A stretch of DNA of 64,000 bases from Oxyruncus cristatus. Taxonomy: Eukaryota > Chordata > Aves > Passeriformes > Cotingidae. The position numbers and the translations under genes are program-made. The notes beneath the pieces are model-generated. The model worked only from the letters and a program-made list of their open reading frames with translations, had not been told where the DNA came from and did no database searches. The stretch covers positions 1,591,833 through 1,655,832 of the forward strand of contig VXAY01005020.1 of NCBI GenBank assembly GCA_013399855.1, in the 5' to 3' direction. How positions within the stretch are numbered: position 1 is the stretch's first letter; each line of letters begins with the position of its first letter. Shown in pieces: positions 21,501 to 36,500 of this stretch.

Positions 21501-24500
21501 GTTTCTCCATCATCCCAAAATGGTTCAGCCTTTTGCAAGTTTCACTGAAGATGTGTAACACAGCCCCGATCTGAGGGTTTGGATTTCCAGGGAGCATTGC
21601 ACACATGCAGACTTTTTGCCACAAGTGCTCAGTGGGAAACACATAATTATAATAGCTCACTGGTGCCATGTGGCTCTGCTAATCTATTTTTGGGTATGGG
21701 TAGTACAGCAAGATACTGCCTAAACAAACAACAAGCATCTTCTGTTTGTGCAGGAGTTTCTTAGCTCATTTAGAGGCTTAAGTAAAGACTTAAAAAACCT
21801 GCCAGAAAGTTCAAGATGTGAGATGAACTTGTACAATAAAGCTTCCATACTCTTGGCATTTCTTCAGTATTTTAAATAACACAGAATACATGTGTTTGGT
21901 GTTGTTAACATCTCAGATCTGTTTTATCTATGAAAAAACCTACCAAATGAAACAAATATTTCTTCTGATGAAATATTCCATGTTTCACTCCCAAGGGAGG
22001 GAAACAGACATGCACAGGAGAATGTCTTATGTGTCTCTTGGGTCCCTTGCAGCATCAGCGTTGATCTCATCTGATAGAAACCTTCACTGTCTTGCAAGTC
22101 TTCTTGTACAACAGGAATTTCTTGGGGAAAGAAAAAGACCCTCAAAGCTGTGCATAATGTTGGTACTGAAAAGCAGGCTCATATAGATGCAAATTTCTTT
22201 GCTGAGACAGTCTCAAAGATCTGTCAAGAATAGTGTGGTTACACCAAACCACGGTTCCCATCCCTGGCAATTGCAGGGGTCTGCGGTCACAGCCATTTGC
22301 CATCTGTTCCTTTTGAGGAGGTCTGATACTCTCCCCTTCACCCAGGGAGACACCTGCAGGCTCCCTGTGGCAGGAACGGATGAGCGACCACCACTTCTCT
22401 TTGGAACCAGCTCTACAGCTGTGTCACTGTCCTACTGACGGGTTGCTTTACCTCCAGGCTGCTCCATCAGGTTCACTCTGTCCACGTACCACACAAGGCT
22501 TGGCTTGGGAAACGCCCTCCTCACGACACAGCTCACGCTGGGCTGTGGGGCAGGAAAAGGCAGTTCTTGGGTTAGCCTCCAGCCTCCTCACCCTGCTGCC
22601 AGCTTCCAAATTCCCTTATGGACAGTGCTTGTTAACTCGCAGTCCTGCTCTGGAAGGAAACACTTGCTTCCTCTTTATTGGGTTTTTTGCCCACTCCTTT
22701 CATATTTCTGGTTGTGGGCACTGTTGAATGAGAGTCCAGGGACACCCCCACTGCTCTGGATGACAGGGCTCCAACCCTCTCTAGCCCTGCCTATGGCTGG
22801 AAAGTGACCCCCACCCTCCTGCCTCCAGTGACAAACACCCACATGGAAAAACACTGGAATTGGTAATGGGCAGTGTGTTTATGGAGAATAAGACACCTTC
22901 AATCACCATGTAAATCCTTCCTTCATTAGGCAGATGGAGAGATGAATCCCATGCAAAAGACTGCCTAGCCTGTTGAATATTCAAAATTAGATACCTTTGT
23001 AGTGGGCATAATGTGCAAGAGGTTTCCAGAAACTGATGATAGTCCTGGCTCTATGCCAATTGCTCCAAAAACCTACGTTTGTGCTCCATTTAATTTCTCA
23101 TCAAGAAATAGATGAGAAGAACCTCAAAATCAAGGCTGGATGAAGGGTTGGGCACTAGCAAGGTGGGAGGTCTCATCCTCATGCTGCCTGGATGTTCCCA
23201 ATTACATTTATTTAGCAGGTTATGACACTGCTAAATACTAAGCATTGTTATAAGAGAAATTGCCTTGTCCTTTTAAACAGAAAAAAGAAGAAAAAGCATG
23301 TGCTATTCATACAGCACAAAGCCCACTTGCTCCCACTTTCGAAGAAAGTGGCTCCCACATTTAGTTGAAAGCAAGTTTGATGTATTGCAGCCAGCAGAAG
23401 TCAATCATTCAGTACAAAAACTGAAACTACCCAGCTGAAACTCTTTCCCTGCCATGGTAAATAGCGTCTGAACTTGTAGCGTAATTGCTTTCCCTTATTT
23501 TCTCTTCATTATTCCCTTATTTTTCAGGCACTTTTAGGTCATAATATTTTTATAAATGCTTCCTATGAAGAAATACAAATTCAATATTCTCACTAGATTT
23601 AAGCCCTGTAAATAAAGGAAGAAAAGAGAAGTAAAAGAGTTGGTGTTTGTTTGGAGATGAAGAACCGACAGAGGACTTCCTATTGTCCAGTCCCATGATG
23701 GCAGCACCCTTGCTCTGTTCAACAGGACAGTGCAGACAAAAGCCTACAATGTCCAACACCACACATGGAAATAGGTCATCAGGAAAATTATACCAGTCTG
23801 TTTTGCAGAAACAACAGACTCATGGCTTGTCTGAAGCAGGTGGATATGGCTAGTACAAGATTCTCCCTGCTGACAAGCTCTGTTTCCAAGGAAACCCTTG
23901 ATTTGGGATGCTCACAGATCGAAAGCTTCAACTTGGAGAGGTGGAACAGAAAGCAAAGCAGCCGAGCTAGTAGCCAGAGTGGCTTGCTAGTCAGTCATAT
24001 GGGCCACAAACATGTTTTATGCCAAGTATGGCCACTGCAGATCTGCAGACCTTTAGGTTTTGCCATTACCAAGCATGTGAGAAAACAGAGGCCCCAAAAC
24101 ACATGGGTAAACTGCTCATCTCTAAACAGGGACTCTCAGACATTGATGCAGTTGCTCTATTGGCATCTGACTGCCCCAGATGAGATATGCTTACAGTGTG
24201 ATACATAATGCCTGACACAATCTCCACCTTTCCATCAGCATGTTGGGCCACGTCTGTCCTCCAAGCATTGCTCCCACAGCCAGCACCTGCTTCTCCCTGT
24301 CCCAGGGGGGCTGTGGGGCAGGTAGAGGCTGCCTCTGCCTAACCCCCTGAAGTAGCATCCTGTTAGCAGGTGACCTTCTTCAGAGAGGGATTTTATGCAG
24401 TGTGGAGAGGGCAGCTCGAGATTGTTGGGTAGTAGCTGGCAGATGGGGAGGGAAAGGCAGAATTGCAGCCCTCTGCAAACCACATAGCCTCTTGATCTGT

Positions 24501-27500
24501 CCTGGAGTCTTCCCTAGGGCTAACATAAAACCAGATTTTGCCCATACAACAGAGAAGCCCTTAGCTACGTCACATTTGTGCTCACTGAAGGAGCTCACTG
24601 CTGGGAGGATGGAAATTGCTCAGAGGAAAGGGCATGAACAGCTGCCATTAAGTCATTGCCCTGTGAGCTTGGTCAGTTTGGGTGCCCCACCTATGTCTGA
24701 TTCAGCCCAGTTTCCCTGGCTCTGCTGGGGTGGCATGGTGACAGCCACGGGCCTTACTCTTTGTCCCAAAATGGCTCACCTTCTGTGAGGTGCCAGCTGA
24801 GCCCTCCTGCAGGCTAACAGAGATCTCAGGGTAAGCTGGAAAGCAAACATATATGTATTAGTGAAGTGGACAACTGAAGATCACAGCTTCTAATGAGACA
24901 TAGCAGCCTTGTTTCATAAAAAGAGTGGAAATTAAATCCTAACTCCACCCACACATGCAGCAAGATAAAAGCTTGCACAGCTGCGATTTGAGGTCAAGGA
25001 AGTGGTTTACAAGCACATATCAGCAGCTACTGCCATGGGATTCATGATGTATTTCACTGCCTAACTGAACTACTCTAGCGTGGCTTTGCTGGGGAAGCAA
25101 GATGAAACCATCCTGCAGTCAGGGCTCTGGCAGCAGAGCCACCCTTCCTGGGCCTGACGAAATGAAACACACCCCAGTTGTTGGTTCCTCTGCATGCTTG
25201 CGAGTCAAAGTCATCTCCAAAGGCTTTAGCCAGCCCCAAAAACGTAGATTGGTTTTGGGTACCAGCCACCCACATGCTGTCACCTGGAGAGATGTGTGAC
25301 AGGAAGCACCACAGATGCTTCCTGTCTTGCCAGGAAGCCCAACGCTCACCTTCACATCAGAGCAGCAGGTTGTGGATGACCACATCCACATGCAGTGGAA
25401 AAAATCTTTTCTTTTATTTTTGCAGCATGTTGGTTCTGGGTGCAGTTGACTGTATAAATTAAAGCTATCAGGTACTATAAGCCTTTCTAAGTGGCCATTT
25501 CTACAGTAGCCATTGGGATCCCTGCTTTGGAGTAGTATTAACTGACTTGTTAAGTAAGGACTGTTGAAACTGTGTTAATACATTAAAAAATCTCAAAGGC
25601 TCAGATAAATTGTACTTCTGGCCTTTTCTGAGCCTTGAAACTGGACTGGAAACAAGTGCTGTCCCTGGATTAGTCAGGAGATCTGTAATTCTTTCTCTTT
25701 CCAACTTAAATCTCACTTTATTCTCTACCATTAAGATAGTTTTTTCTTACTTTGTTACATTCCCTTACATTCCCCTCTGAGCTGAACTGCTCAAGTTTCC
25801 CTGTTGTATTATACAGCTAATCCTCTAAGAACCCTCTTGACTTTTTTTTTTTTTTTTAGTTTCCACTTTTCTGCTTAATGGTACTGAAGGATTATGCCTG
25901 GTCATGGCCTGTATTTAATTATCATGGCCTTATGGTTTTCTGGACTCAGGGTGCTCTGGGATGAAATTTCCGTGGTGTTTTGTTTTTTTTTTTTTAAATT
26001 TTTCCTTCTTGGTTTTGCTCTTTACTTGTTTGTTTTGTTTTGTTTTGTTTTGTTTTGTTTTGTTTTGTTTTGTTTTGTTTTGTTTTGTTGGATAGATTGG
26101 TAGATTCTTCCTATCAGAAAATGAATGCATTAAGATTTCCTTCTTGTTTCTGCCTTGACAAAACTATACAGATGGTAGTGGAGCTGGCAGAAGACAAGCA
26201 TACTTTTTCAGATGTAAGAAGAAGTCTGATAAACTGGATCTTCTAATCTCAGCAAAAAGTTGCCTGGGAGACTAAATGACATCTAGTCTAGTGCATGCTT
26301 TTCCTTCTTTTTTTTTTTTTTTTTTTTTTTTTGAGAACAGGCCAACTNNNNNNNNNNNNNNNNNNNNNNNTTTGTTTTTATGAGAACAGGCACACTTTTT
26401 CACATCTGTATTGGATGCTGTCTTCTGCTTTTTCAGAAGGCAAGTTTGCTGGGTAACTCCTGCATAGCTCTCATGCATAGCTCTGAATAATCTAATAGAT
26501 CTTTTCCCATTAACATCTCAGCCTCTGTTAACATTTTGACATTCACTTGTCTTGCTAGGATATTTACCAGTGCTTTGGATCTAGTGAAAATTCAATATTT
26601 AGTTCAGTTGTTTCTGCTGCTGAGCTTTTACTGTTACAAAAAGGGAAAATCAATATGTGGCGAAGTTAGACCTGAAAAGGCCATATGTTTTTTGAGAAAC
26701 TTGTATCTAAAAGAACTCTGCTCTAGAAAAGAAATATTTTAAAGTATTTCAGTCCAAAAGTACCTCCTTAAAAAAAGCTCTCTTGTTCAAACATCTGTCT
26801 TTACTCAACTTACGAAGACTCTCAACTTCATTGAGAGACTTTCTCAGGCCTTCCCCATCCTCTCCTGCCCAGCTCTCAACTGGGAGGAAGTGCCACTTCA
26901 CTGCCCCTCAGACTTGGTCTGTCCCTGATGTGTTTAGCCCTGCCTGAAGCATTTGTCAGAGTGATCCTGCACATGGAACTTTCTGCAGCCGAGATCACCT
27001 GCCCTCTCCCCTGTTTTATAACACCCAGCCTGTGGGGTTCAATTGCACGAGTGTTTGGGTGACAGGGGGGATTGCCAAGATGGGAAAATCTCCCTAGGTT
27101 TCAGCTGGGCTTTGCTCTCTAGCTATGCCCTTGCTAATGGCCAAGACAAGAGATAAAACCAATTTATAATGTGCTGTTGACGTTGTATACATATACTATC
27201 TCTAGATTCTGTCCCAGCCACTTGAGGCTGGATGTAACTGCCAGGACATAAAAGTTCATTTCTTCATTCCTTGGTAAGCAAAAGCAACAAGAGAGGTGTT
27301 TTCATCTGAAAAGGCTCTTTGTGCCCAAATGTCCCCAGGAGAGTGCTGGATTATTCTGGCCACTGTCTCTGCTGATTCTGCCCTGCCAGTGGTGCACAGG
27401 TGTGTGTGCTGGTGCAGGGGAGGCTCTAAACCCTCTGCTCTTGGCCTCGCATCCTGCTGCAGGACAAGAGAGGTAAATGGAGAAAGGCTGGTATGATGCA

Positions 27501-30500
27501 ATCATTAGCAGCATGATTTCAGGGAATGGTAACAGAAAAGAGTGAGACTGGATGCAAAATAGTTAGTTTACCTGCAAAATATCAGATGTGGAAGGGCCAG
27601 GAGCATAAAAGCGCACTTCCTCCAAGATGTGGACTGTATTTGCCTGAAGTCTGAGAGACTTTCCTCAGCACCCACCACAAACCTCAGGGCTCTCAGGGAG
27701 CCCCTGCACCTAACCCTGCCCTCAGGACCCCTGTGGGAGAGGCTGACAGCACAGCACCCTCTAAGCCAGCCAGCACTTACAGGGAAATACACAGGCTGTT
27801 CACCACAGCTGCCTTCTCATGTCTGTCTCTCTACCCTGTTGTACAAACATGCTGACGCGGGTGCACGCACAGACAAGCACACACCCCGCAGTAATTCTGG
27901 GAAAAAGCCAAATAAAGCAACCTCTTAGGCTAACAGACACAGAAATCAAGGTGAGAGCATCAGCAGTGATGGAGGGGAGGGAAAGTTCAAGTATGTTAGT
28001 ATACTTGAACAATTACCCAGGTAACACTGTCGCTATTTGACAAATGGTGATGTTTTAAAATAAGACCCATGTCTGAATCATGCAAACGCAAGAGAAGATC
28101 TCAGATCATTAACTTCTATTTTTATTTCTTTTACATCAGTGACCAACAGCCCCCAGACACGCTTTGCTTTTTTTTCTTTTTTTTACTGCTCCCTCTTGAA
28201 CCTTCCTTTGAATTCAGAGCATCAGCCTTACATGGCCATGCCACCCTCAAGGTGTGGGCTTCCTTGGACAATCAGCTACAGTCAAAGGACTGTTGACAGA
28301 CCCACTGTTTAACACCCATTCATTTCAACAGCTTTGGAAATATGTTTTCCAGACCAACTGATCTATAAACAGAAAATAAAGCCCGGTTTTCAAGTGGGCA
28401 GCATTTTTCTGATTCAATTGTACCTCAGCAATTGTAGAGTAGTTTCTAAGCCACTAGAAAGGGAACAGAGCAGGTAATTAACGATGGGGAAGGCTTCCAG
28501 CATGAAATGCCAGCCCACATGTTTGCAGTACACAGGCTACACCACTCCTGACCAGCTGGAAACTCCCCAGCCAGGACCCTCATTATCAGAGCCAGAGTGT
28601 TTGGCAGCAGTTGAGTATCACATACCTTTGAGGATGTGACTTTGCAACAACAGTAGTTCCAAACTGATTACTAACTTTTGGCCATGATTTCCTAACCACG
28701 GGCAGCATGGTCATTTGGGGCACAGAGATCTTGATGACCTGTAACCTGCAAACATAAATCTACACATCAGGGTAAGATACTGGCCACGTGCATGCCACTG
28801 GGGGGGATACATGTGCAACGAATGATACATGTGCAATGAATCTACTATTTCTTCATGCCAGAAATTGAAGGAATTGAAGGAATGGTCTCAAATTCTTCCA
28901 AGAACTACAGCGTTATTTTCTAACATTTTACCTCATTGCAGCTGAAAAAATTACAATGTAAATATGTTTATATTGAAAAAAACCCCAACAGTGTGTTTCA
29001 AGTTGTTGGCTTCAGAACCAGACAGGAGCGTTACCCTTTCCAAGCGCAAGGAAGTGGGCAGTTGGCATAAGCCCCTTACCATATACTCTGACAGTGGTGC
29101 TGCTCTTCTGGACTCTCTCCGGGTGATACATCACGTGGCAGGAAAAGACCCTGCCGTCATCAGTGATTTTGGTGGGGAAAATCTTTAGGGTGTTATTCAA
29201 ACCCAGGCGGACTCTTTGCCCGTACACTGCGCTGCTGTTCCTGTACACGGCGGGACAGGAGGGCTCCTTGGTCACAAGTTCCTCTTTCCTGCCATTGTCA
29301 CCCTGTGAAAAGCAAAACCCACCGTATTGTGAAGACAGACTGGACATACAGAGAGAAAAATATTTTTGTAGGCCAACTCTGTTCCCACCATGAAAATCTT
29401 TCCTCTCACCCTTAACGTTCTGTAGTAGTAAGTGGACATTTGCAACATTTATTTTTTTTCCTGAATACGTTCTCTCCCAGAATTTCAACACCAAGAGTGG
29501 TCATCTTCATACCAATAAAATATGGAGTAAGTAGCTGTGTCTGATGAATCCTGATCTCTGTATCCTGCAGAGAGGGCAACAGAGCTGCTTTCTCACTGCA
29601 CCAGTCTTTAAGTCATGCTGAACATCCCATACATATTAAACACAACTGATATTTCAAGAAAAAGTTTACTCTTTTGGAATTTTAAATAGCTAGAATCTGA
29701 TAATACTAACCAAAAGTCATGTCCTCTTATTGTCTGTGTGGCAGCCACCCTTAGATATAGGTACAGCCCACAGATAGAGGTACATCCTGGACATCTGTGT
29801 CAGTACATATTTGCAAGTTTTACTCTGTCTGACACATGGCAATCCACATATTGTGCTGGTTTTTTCCCCTTTCTTCTGCTACTTAGTAAAGTGAACAAGA
29901 AAAACTAAAAATTAGTAAGGATAAGGCTGTTCCCTTAAAATTTTAATATTAAGAACGGCTGCATAGGGGAGACCTGAGTAGAAAATGAACCAGGACAAAA
30001 GGTTAAAAAACCTAAAATATTTGAAAATCACCTTTAAGAAAACCCTCAACAGTTACAGCTACTCAGTGACAACAGACATAAATGAACAGGCAAAGCTCAA
30101 GGAACTGCTCGCTGATACTTATCTTTATGTGCTGAAATGAATGTTAAAAGGTTACATTAAAACATGCTTATAAATATTTTTCCAGAGAGTGAGATAAAGT
30201 ACAAAAATATAGCAAGCTTTACATGTCACAGAAAATTGCTTTAGAATAGTTTTTCATGTGGTTAGCTTCATAACTAGGTTTGCATGTCTTCAGTGGGCAT
30301 CCGTGACACAGAGGTTAACAAAACCAAAAACATTAGTCAGTACCTTTTTTTTTATCTCAAAGCAGCCTTATATCTTACTACCCTACACAGTAACCACATA
30401 TTTTTCAGATACTAAAGCCTCACTACAGAAAAAATGCCTGAGAAATCCAACACAAGAAATATTTAATATTTTACTTCTGTTATATTTGCCACTTTCCATG

Positions 30501-33500
30501 GCTCTGCTCCGTGTGTGATCCTGAAAAATTAAAAAAAAAAAAAAGGAATTTTACCCCTTTGTTTCTTTAGCAGCTATTATGGTGTGTGTGTTGCAAACCC
30601 ATGTTTATATTTTTTTTCTTTTTATCACAGTCCAACATGACTGATATGCTTTGTTTAGCAGGTTCTGCAGGACACACTAGAGCAGAACATTTCTATTTCA
30701 ATCTGCAAAAATACCCTGTAGTACTTTCAGAACTTTATACCTGAGATGAAAAATACTTACCACTAGCCATTTCAAAGGATAAGTGGACAAATTTTCTGAG
30801 GTCGTGTCCTCAAGGCATGGAATTTCTAAAGTCTGGTTTAACCACACTTTCTTCAGGTAGTGCTGCTCCTCTTTTATCATTGTGACAAAAACAAAAAGCC
30901 CAAGAAGGAAAATCAGAAACAGAATTGTGTTCGTTGTGCTTTGAAAACCAATGCTGACTAGTCTTCTGTTCAATGAACAGGCACTTTTTTGACTAGAATG
31001 GAACTGTAATTTTCAACCATTACCCATAGACACATTTGTTAAGTGAAAGTCCTACATCTGATTCTAGATGTAGTTTCATGACTCAGTTCACAGCTTTACC
31101 TGATTTTTTTGGCAATTCTTATAAAAGCTGTTCTTAACTGCAGGATCAAGACGTCTCCATTTGGAGCTGGGAATAATTTGAAGCTTTAATTTTTCTCTAA
31201 CAATTTTTTTTTTTTCCTGCAGCAATAAACCTTCACATCAATTTTGTGCACCCATATTTTCTTTTCTCTGAAGATACCTGCAGACCTTCTTTTCACTAAG
31301 CTGGGTATTCAGCATGTCAGGCTAAGAGTAACCCCATTTTTCAGAGTAAGTTCTCATGTTATTCTCCAACCTGCCCACTTACAGGAGCAGAAAACTTGTT
31401 ACTCTTTTTTATACATTTGAAAAGGCATTTTAGCACTTCCTACCATACCCATTCCCAGCCCAGGGCTCCAGCCCGGCTGTGGGAGGGCAGAGTGGTGCAC
31501 TGGAAAGAGCACAGCTGTGGCTCAGAGGTCGGGTCTGCGTGCACGTGTGCATTCAAACGGGAAGAGCAGTGGTGATGGGCTGGAGATGCTGCAAGCGGTG
31601 TGGTCAGCACTGATCTCTCTGGCCCCCAGCCATGCAGTGGGTGATAGTGTGGTGCAGCCTGCTGTGCCATTCTCTCTGCCACAGACTGCTGTGTCATCCT
31701 CCCTGCCTGCTGTGACCTGCCTTCCCTCTTCCCTGCAGGCAGGAACCGGCACACACCGCAGGGAGGCTCTTCAGCTTTGCTTCCCTGGTCACTCTGGTTT
31801 GCACGTTGAGACAGAGCAGATATGTATTTCTTTTATTTTATATTTTATTTTTTATCTTGAGGGGAGCGAGAATATCTAGCTGTCCCAGACTGTCACGTTA
31901 TTTGTCAGTGGGAACTTTGCGGTGACGGTGACTTCCTTTGTATCTGACACCCAAGCACAGAGCGGTGGTGTCAGCGCACAGCCTGTGCCATGAGGACATG
32001 AAGAAAGGCAGTGCCCAGAGTTTTGACCAAGAAACCCAGTGGCAGAAGCAGCTTTCCTGCATGGTCCACCAGAGTGAAGCCGCTGGGGAGCCAGTTCTCG
32101 CAGCAGGACACAGAGTGCAGAAGCCCTGAGGGGCTGGATAATGCAGAAAGGAAAAGGAAAGGACAAAAGAAGCGTATCTATAGCTTCTCCAGGAAGAAAG
32201 CTGCACAGGAGACTTTGCTGGGGCACTCTACCATGTAAAAGTGCCATGCAGCACACAAGTACAGAGATGAGTAGTCACCACAGGAGTTCAGCCTGCAAAC
32301 AGTCTCTCTACCTGTTCTCACAGTCACATCTCAGCTGCTTGTTTCCCACCCCCCCAATCTCTGATTTCCAGGAATCAGAATCTTAGCCTGTTGGCTGAGG
32401 TCCTCTGTGTTTCTCTGTCCTATGCAGGACAGGCTTTTAGCAGTATCTATAAGCTGAATCCATCTGGATTCACTTCAGTTTGATGTAGTTGGAAACTACT
32501 TTGTCAATGACTAGCGCCCTTATCTACTCTATTCATAGGCTGGATTTAGGGGGTTTTGCCTTCTTTCGTGTGGAAGTAGTTCATTGCAAAAGATCTGGTT
32601 ACCTTGAAACACAAACGTGCAAGAGGTAGCAAACTGAATTTTTTAGTTCTCTCTAGCAAGCAGCTATCAGTATCACAGCTTGCTACCTCAGGTAGCTACC
32701 AAAAAAAGGCACAGCGATGCTGATATGAACCAGAGATGCCCACGCTCAACACACAGATAGCAATTACAGTGTTAAACATGCCCATATCAACCAAGGGCAC
32801 CAGCAAGAGAAAAGAGGCAATGCCTGATTAGCACTGTTATTGTTTTAAGGAAGAGACAGAGAAACATGGTATGAAGAACAGAAGCACAGGAGTGTTTCAC
32901 AGGGTTACCAGAACTGTTTGTACCTCACTGCACTTCCCTTGATCCAGCTGCTCTGCCCTGTGAAGTGCAGGAAAACTCCCCTAGAGGAACCTACCATAAC
33001 ACACTCCTGTACAGCAGGTAGAGCAGCAGCTTTATCTTTGACACAGTTATCCAGCATGTACTGTTTAAACACCCATCCTCTGTGGCTTGCACAGAGGTCC
33101 TAGCTCTCATTTTGCCCTTGTGAGTTCATCAGGGCAGGAAGGTTCTGCAGGGTTGCCCGAGGTGTGTCTCCAACATAACAGCACTGAAATGTTTGGAGGC
33201 ACTGTCATGTAGGGGCCATCAGGGAGTGAGGGTTAAACATTCCTGTGTATGAGTCTTGCACAGAACCTCCTCGTGCTGTAGGACCAGTGTGATCCAGCAT
33301 GGGAACCAGTGTCCCTCCTGGCACCAGTCTGGCCTCGTCATGAAGGGCAGTGGGAGCAGAGCTGCCCTTTGCTACCCCTGAAATAACCTGCACCCACCCT
33401 GTTCCTAACCCTTGAACATCTGCAACGCCTACAGCCCTGAGCAAAAGCAGAGTGAGCATGTTGGCCTTCCGGCTCTGAACTGAAACCATGCTGGGTTTGT

Positions 33501-36500
33501 TGCATTTACTTTAATCCTGCTTGGGTTGTTAGCAGAAACCTGGGTCAGGGAGAGGTTTCTGGGGTCATCAAATCCAGTCCACCATGTGCACAACAGCAGG
33601 CTTGCTCATTGTCCCTGACCAGTTCCATCTTCACAGCAGTTTGGACTTTTGCCCTCGCTACTGACATTAAATAGCTGTTCCCAATGTTGCTGCACTAACA
33701 ATTGCTACTGTTGTTTAATTTGTAGTCAAATCCATCACCACCTATTTAAATCAATTTGCTCCTTTGCTGGGATAATTTAAATATCCTCCCTAGAGTTCAC
33801 ACACTCCCCTGAGGCTTACTTACTAAGAACAGTCATGCTGCTTTACAGTTTTCTTTTGACTGACAGAAGCAGCCAAGTCTCTGTTCCTGTGATTGTCCTA
33901 AGCAGTCCCCTGTTTTGCTCCAGTGTGTTTTTGACAGTGGGGACATTGAGCCAACACCCAGCACGCCCTGCAGATGCCAACCCTCAGTCCCAACCAGATA
34001 ATGGTGTTTTCTCTTTCTGGTGCCCAATGCTGCACGCCCATAGCAGGAGCACAGCATGGTTTGGAGATCCAGCATCCTTGGTCCCACCATATCCTGAGCT
34101 GCTCATCCAGTGTTTTCTCTAGCACATTTCTCCAAACTAAAAATGTGGAAATTTCCCATCTCAACACCTTTTTTGCCTTACTTCGTATTCCTCCAAACTA
34201 GTAAGGTTTCCTAATTACTACCTGGATAACAACAACTAAAGAGGGCCTGGTAACAGGAAACTGTGGCAGCAACATACCGTGGCACCACTGCAAACTCCAA
34301 ACAGGTCACCATCACTGACCAAGAAAAGTTTGTCTATCCTGATGATCTCCCCCACCCGTGTTAGGATAAAGCAACATCTCATTCATCATCACTTACCTTC
34401 TGCCTTGACAGTAAGTTGAATTTTTGCATCCTTTGTCCCATGTGGGTAAGTAGCAAAACTACACGTGTACTGCCCGCTAAGGGCAATGGTAACGTTCTTC
34501 AGATGCAGAGCCCACTGATGGCATTCAGACGTGCTGTTTGGATTTGTGGAACACAAAGATTCTGTGACATCCTGGCTGCAGCACTTCCTTGTGCTGAAGG
34601 ACACCGAAAAATTGTAAGAAGCCTCAGAAAATTTGAAGTAATGAGTGCCATAAATGGGATGATAAACAGCTATTTTGGTAGGCTGGCTGTCTTCAGTCTT
34701 GGACCACTGTGTCTGTACTATGTGGGTGGGGTGTGATTTTGGGAAGAGGCACACCAGGGTCACGTCAGTACCTGGCAGAGTGCTGACCACTTCTGTTTGG
34801 ATAATGACGTCTCTAGACTGGCCTTAAAAAGAAACAGGATCATTTGCAGTGCAAGTAATGTTTAAACAAGTTCTAAGCCATCTTTGACATGATTTGGTAC
34901 CTTAGACACAGACAACTGTGGAGACCCTACAACTGTAATCACAGGCTTTCCAGGGAGGAATTTTACAGCAAATCTCCACCAGTACAGATTGCAGAGAGAG
35001 AACTGGGAAAGCAAATGCATGTGTGTCTAGAAGAGGGCAGAGAGCTCCTGTCACGCTTGTGGGAGAGAAATGGGAGCTCTGAGGGCCTCTGTGAAAATGG
35101 AAATCTTTCAAGTAATATAAATAAAGCAGAAGCTGGGCCCAGTTATTCCCCAGCTCTTTTTGCAAGAACAAATGAGTTATCCCTGCAGGCTAATTCTGTC
35201 CCTCACCGGCCCTCCCGCCCATTGCCATTGCCTTTGCTGCTTTGGCAGAGAAAGCTGTTCCTTTACCTCCACGTTATTAAACATCTCCTGCATGCCCTAA
35301 ACAAGTGCCTGTCTCAGTGTCACAGCGAGTTGCCCTGGTATGTATGGTTTCTTCCTCAATTAATTTCATAAAGCAGGTGGCAGTCCTTAGTGTGCCATAT
35401 AAAGGAGTAATGGATCGATGAAATGAAGGGGCTTTCAGCGGGAGCCGGGACTACTTGGTTTAGCTGCTGCTGTAGTAAAATTGATTTATCTCCCTTTCTC
35501 CCTCCTATGAGTAAGAGTCTTGCAGTCCCCAAGCCCCTGTATGCAGGGTACTGACAAACTCAAGGAGATGAAGAATTTATGGATGGGGGAGTCGTAGTGA
35601 GACAAGTAATCAATCACACCCACAGAGCCATATACAAAAAGTCGCTTTTCCAAAAGGGCATGCAAGTCCATGGAAAAAATGAGCTGTGCAGTTGCTCTTA
35701 GATACAGACTTGTCACCCCCCTTCTACATTGGATTTTATCTTCCCTGTGTGTCATAATATCAACGTATACTTGCTTTGGGAATTTGCCCTGCAGTCCCAC
35801 CAGGCACCACTGCTGGCTCCCCACAGCAGCAAGTGCCCACTGCTCATCTTCTTTGCTTGAAAAAAGCGCTTTACTTGAAAAAAGTGCACACTCATTCCTT
35901 TGCTTTGACATTTGCTCTGCCATGTGGTTCAGGGCTCTGGGGCACCTAAGCCAGGGGATGCCCTGTCAGAGGTCAGGCAACCTTGACGGTGCCTGCAGTG
36001 TGCTCCACACTCTGCCAGCTCAGCCAGGAGCAAGACAGGGACCCAGTGCACCATCAGCTCTGATTTGACAGGAAAAAGGAACAAGGGCAGAGTGCCACAT
36101 CCCCACAGAGGTGGCTGAGATTTGGTACCTATCCACTGAAGTGTGACATGGATACAGAGATACTAGGTGTGGGGAGAACAAAGCTACTGAATGGACATGG
36201 CCAACATTAATCTCTGTTGTTTCATTGCTGCACTTGCTCTGTTCATCTTTTAATTGTATTCTAAGATATGGGATGATGTAAGAGGGTAAATAAAAACCAG
36301 CCTGAATGACAAGTGTTGTAAGAAAAATTACTGAAAACTGGTTTTGTCAGTCCAAGGAGATTATTATAGGAAATGCTCACTGATTTCACTGCAAGTTTTG
36401 CACCAGTAAAAGTTAAGGAAAAAGCAATTAGCAATCTTATGATCAGACTACCAGGCAAAAGACACATAACAAGCTTACTCCCAAATTCATGCTGGTGCTG

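Larger units (their letters stand above)
24836..29079 (-). other. CD96 intron 4
   Basis: About 4.2 kb, the longest intron. It holds the (TTTTG)n repeat, the poly(T)/N gap and an exon-like but frame-incompatible piece at 28626-28745. No supported exon. Confidence 0.65.

Noticed and set aside
22543..22565. Longer version of CD96 exon 6 beginning at 22565
   Set aside because: It solved the phase problem before exon 5 was found. The 22542 acceptor is far stronger and, with exon 5, the frame is correct.
28626..28745. Exon-like piece with acceptor TTTATGTTTGCAG and donor AAAG|GTATGTG in CD96 intron 4
   Set aside because: It is open only in the phase that cannot follow exon 4; in the required phase it has an early stop. 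Exon 5 at 24780-24835 fits instead.
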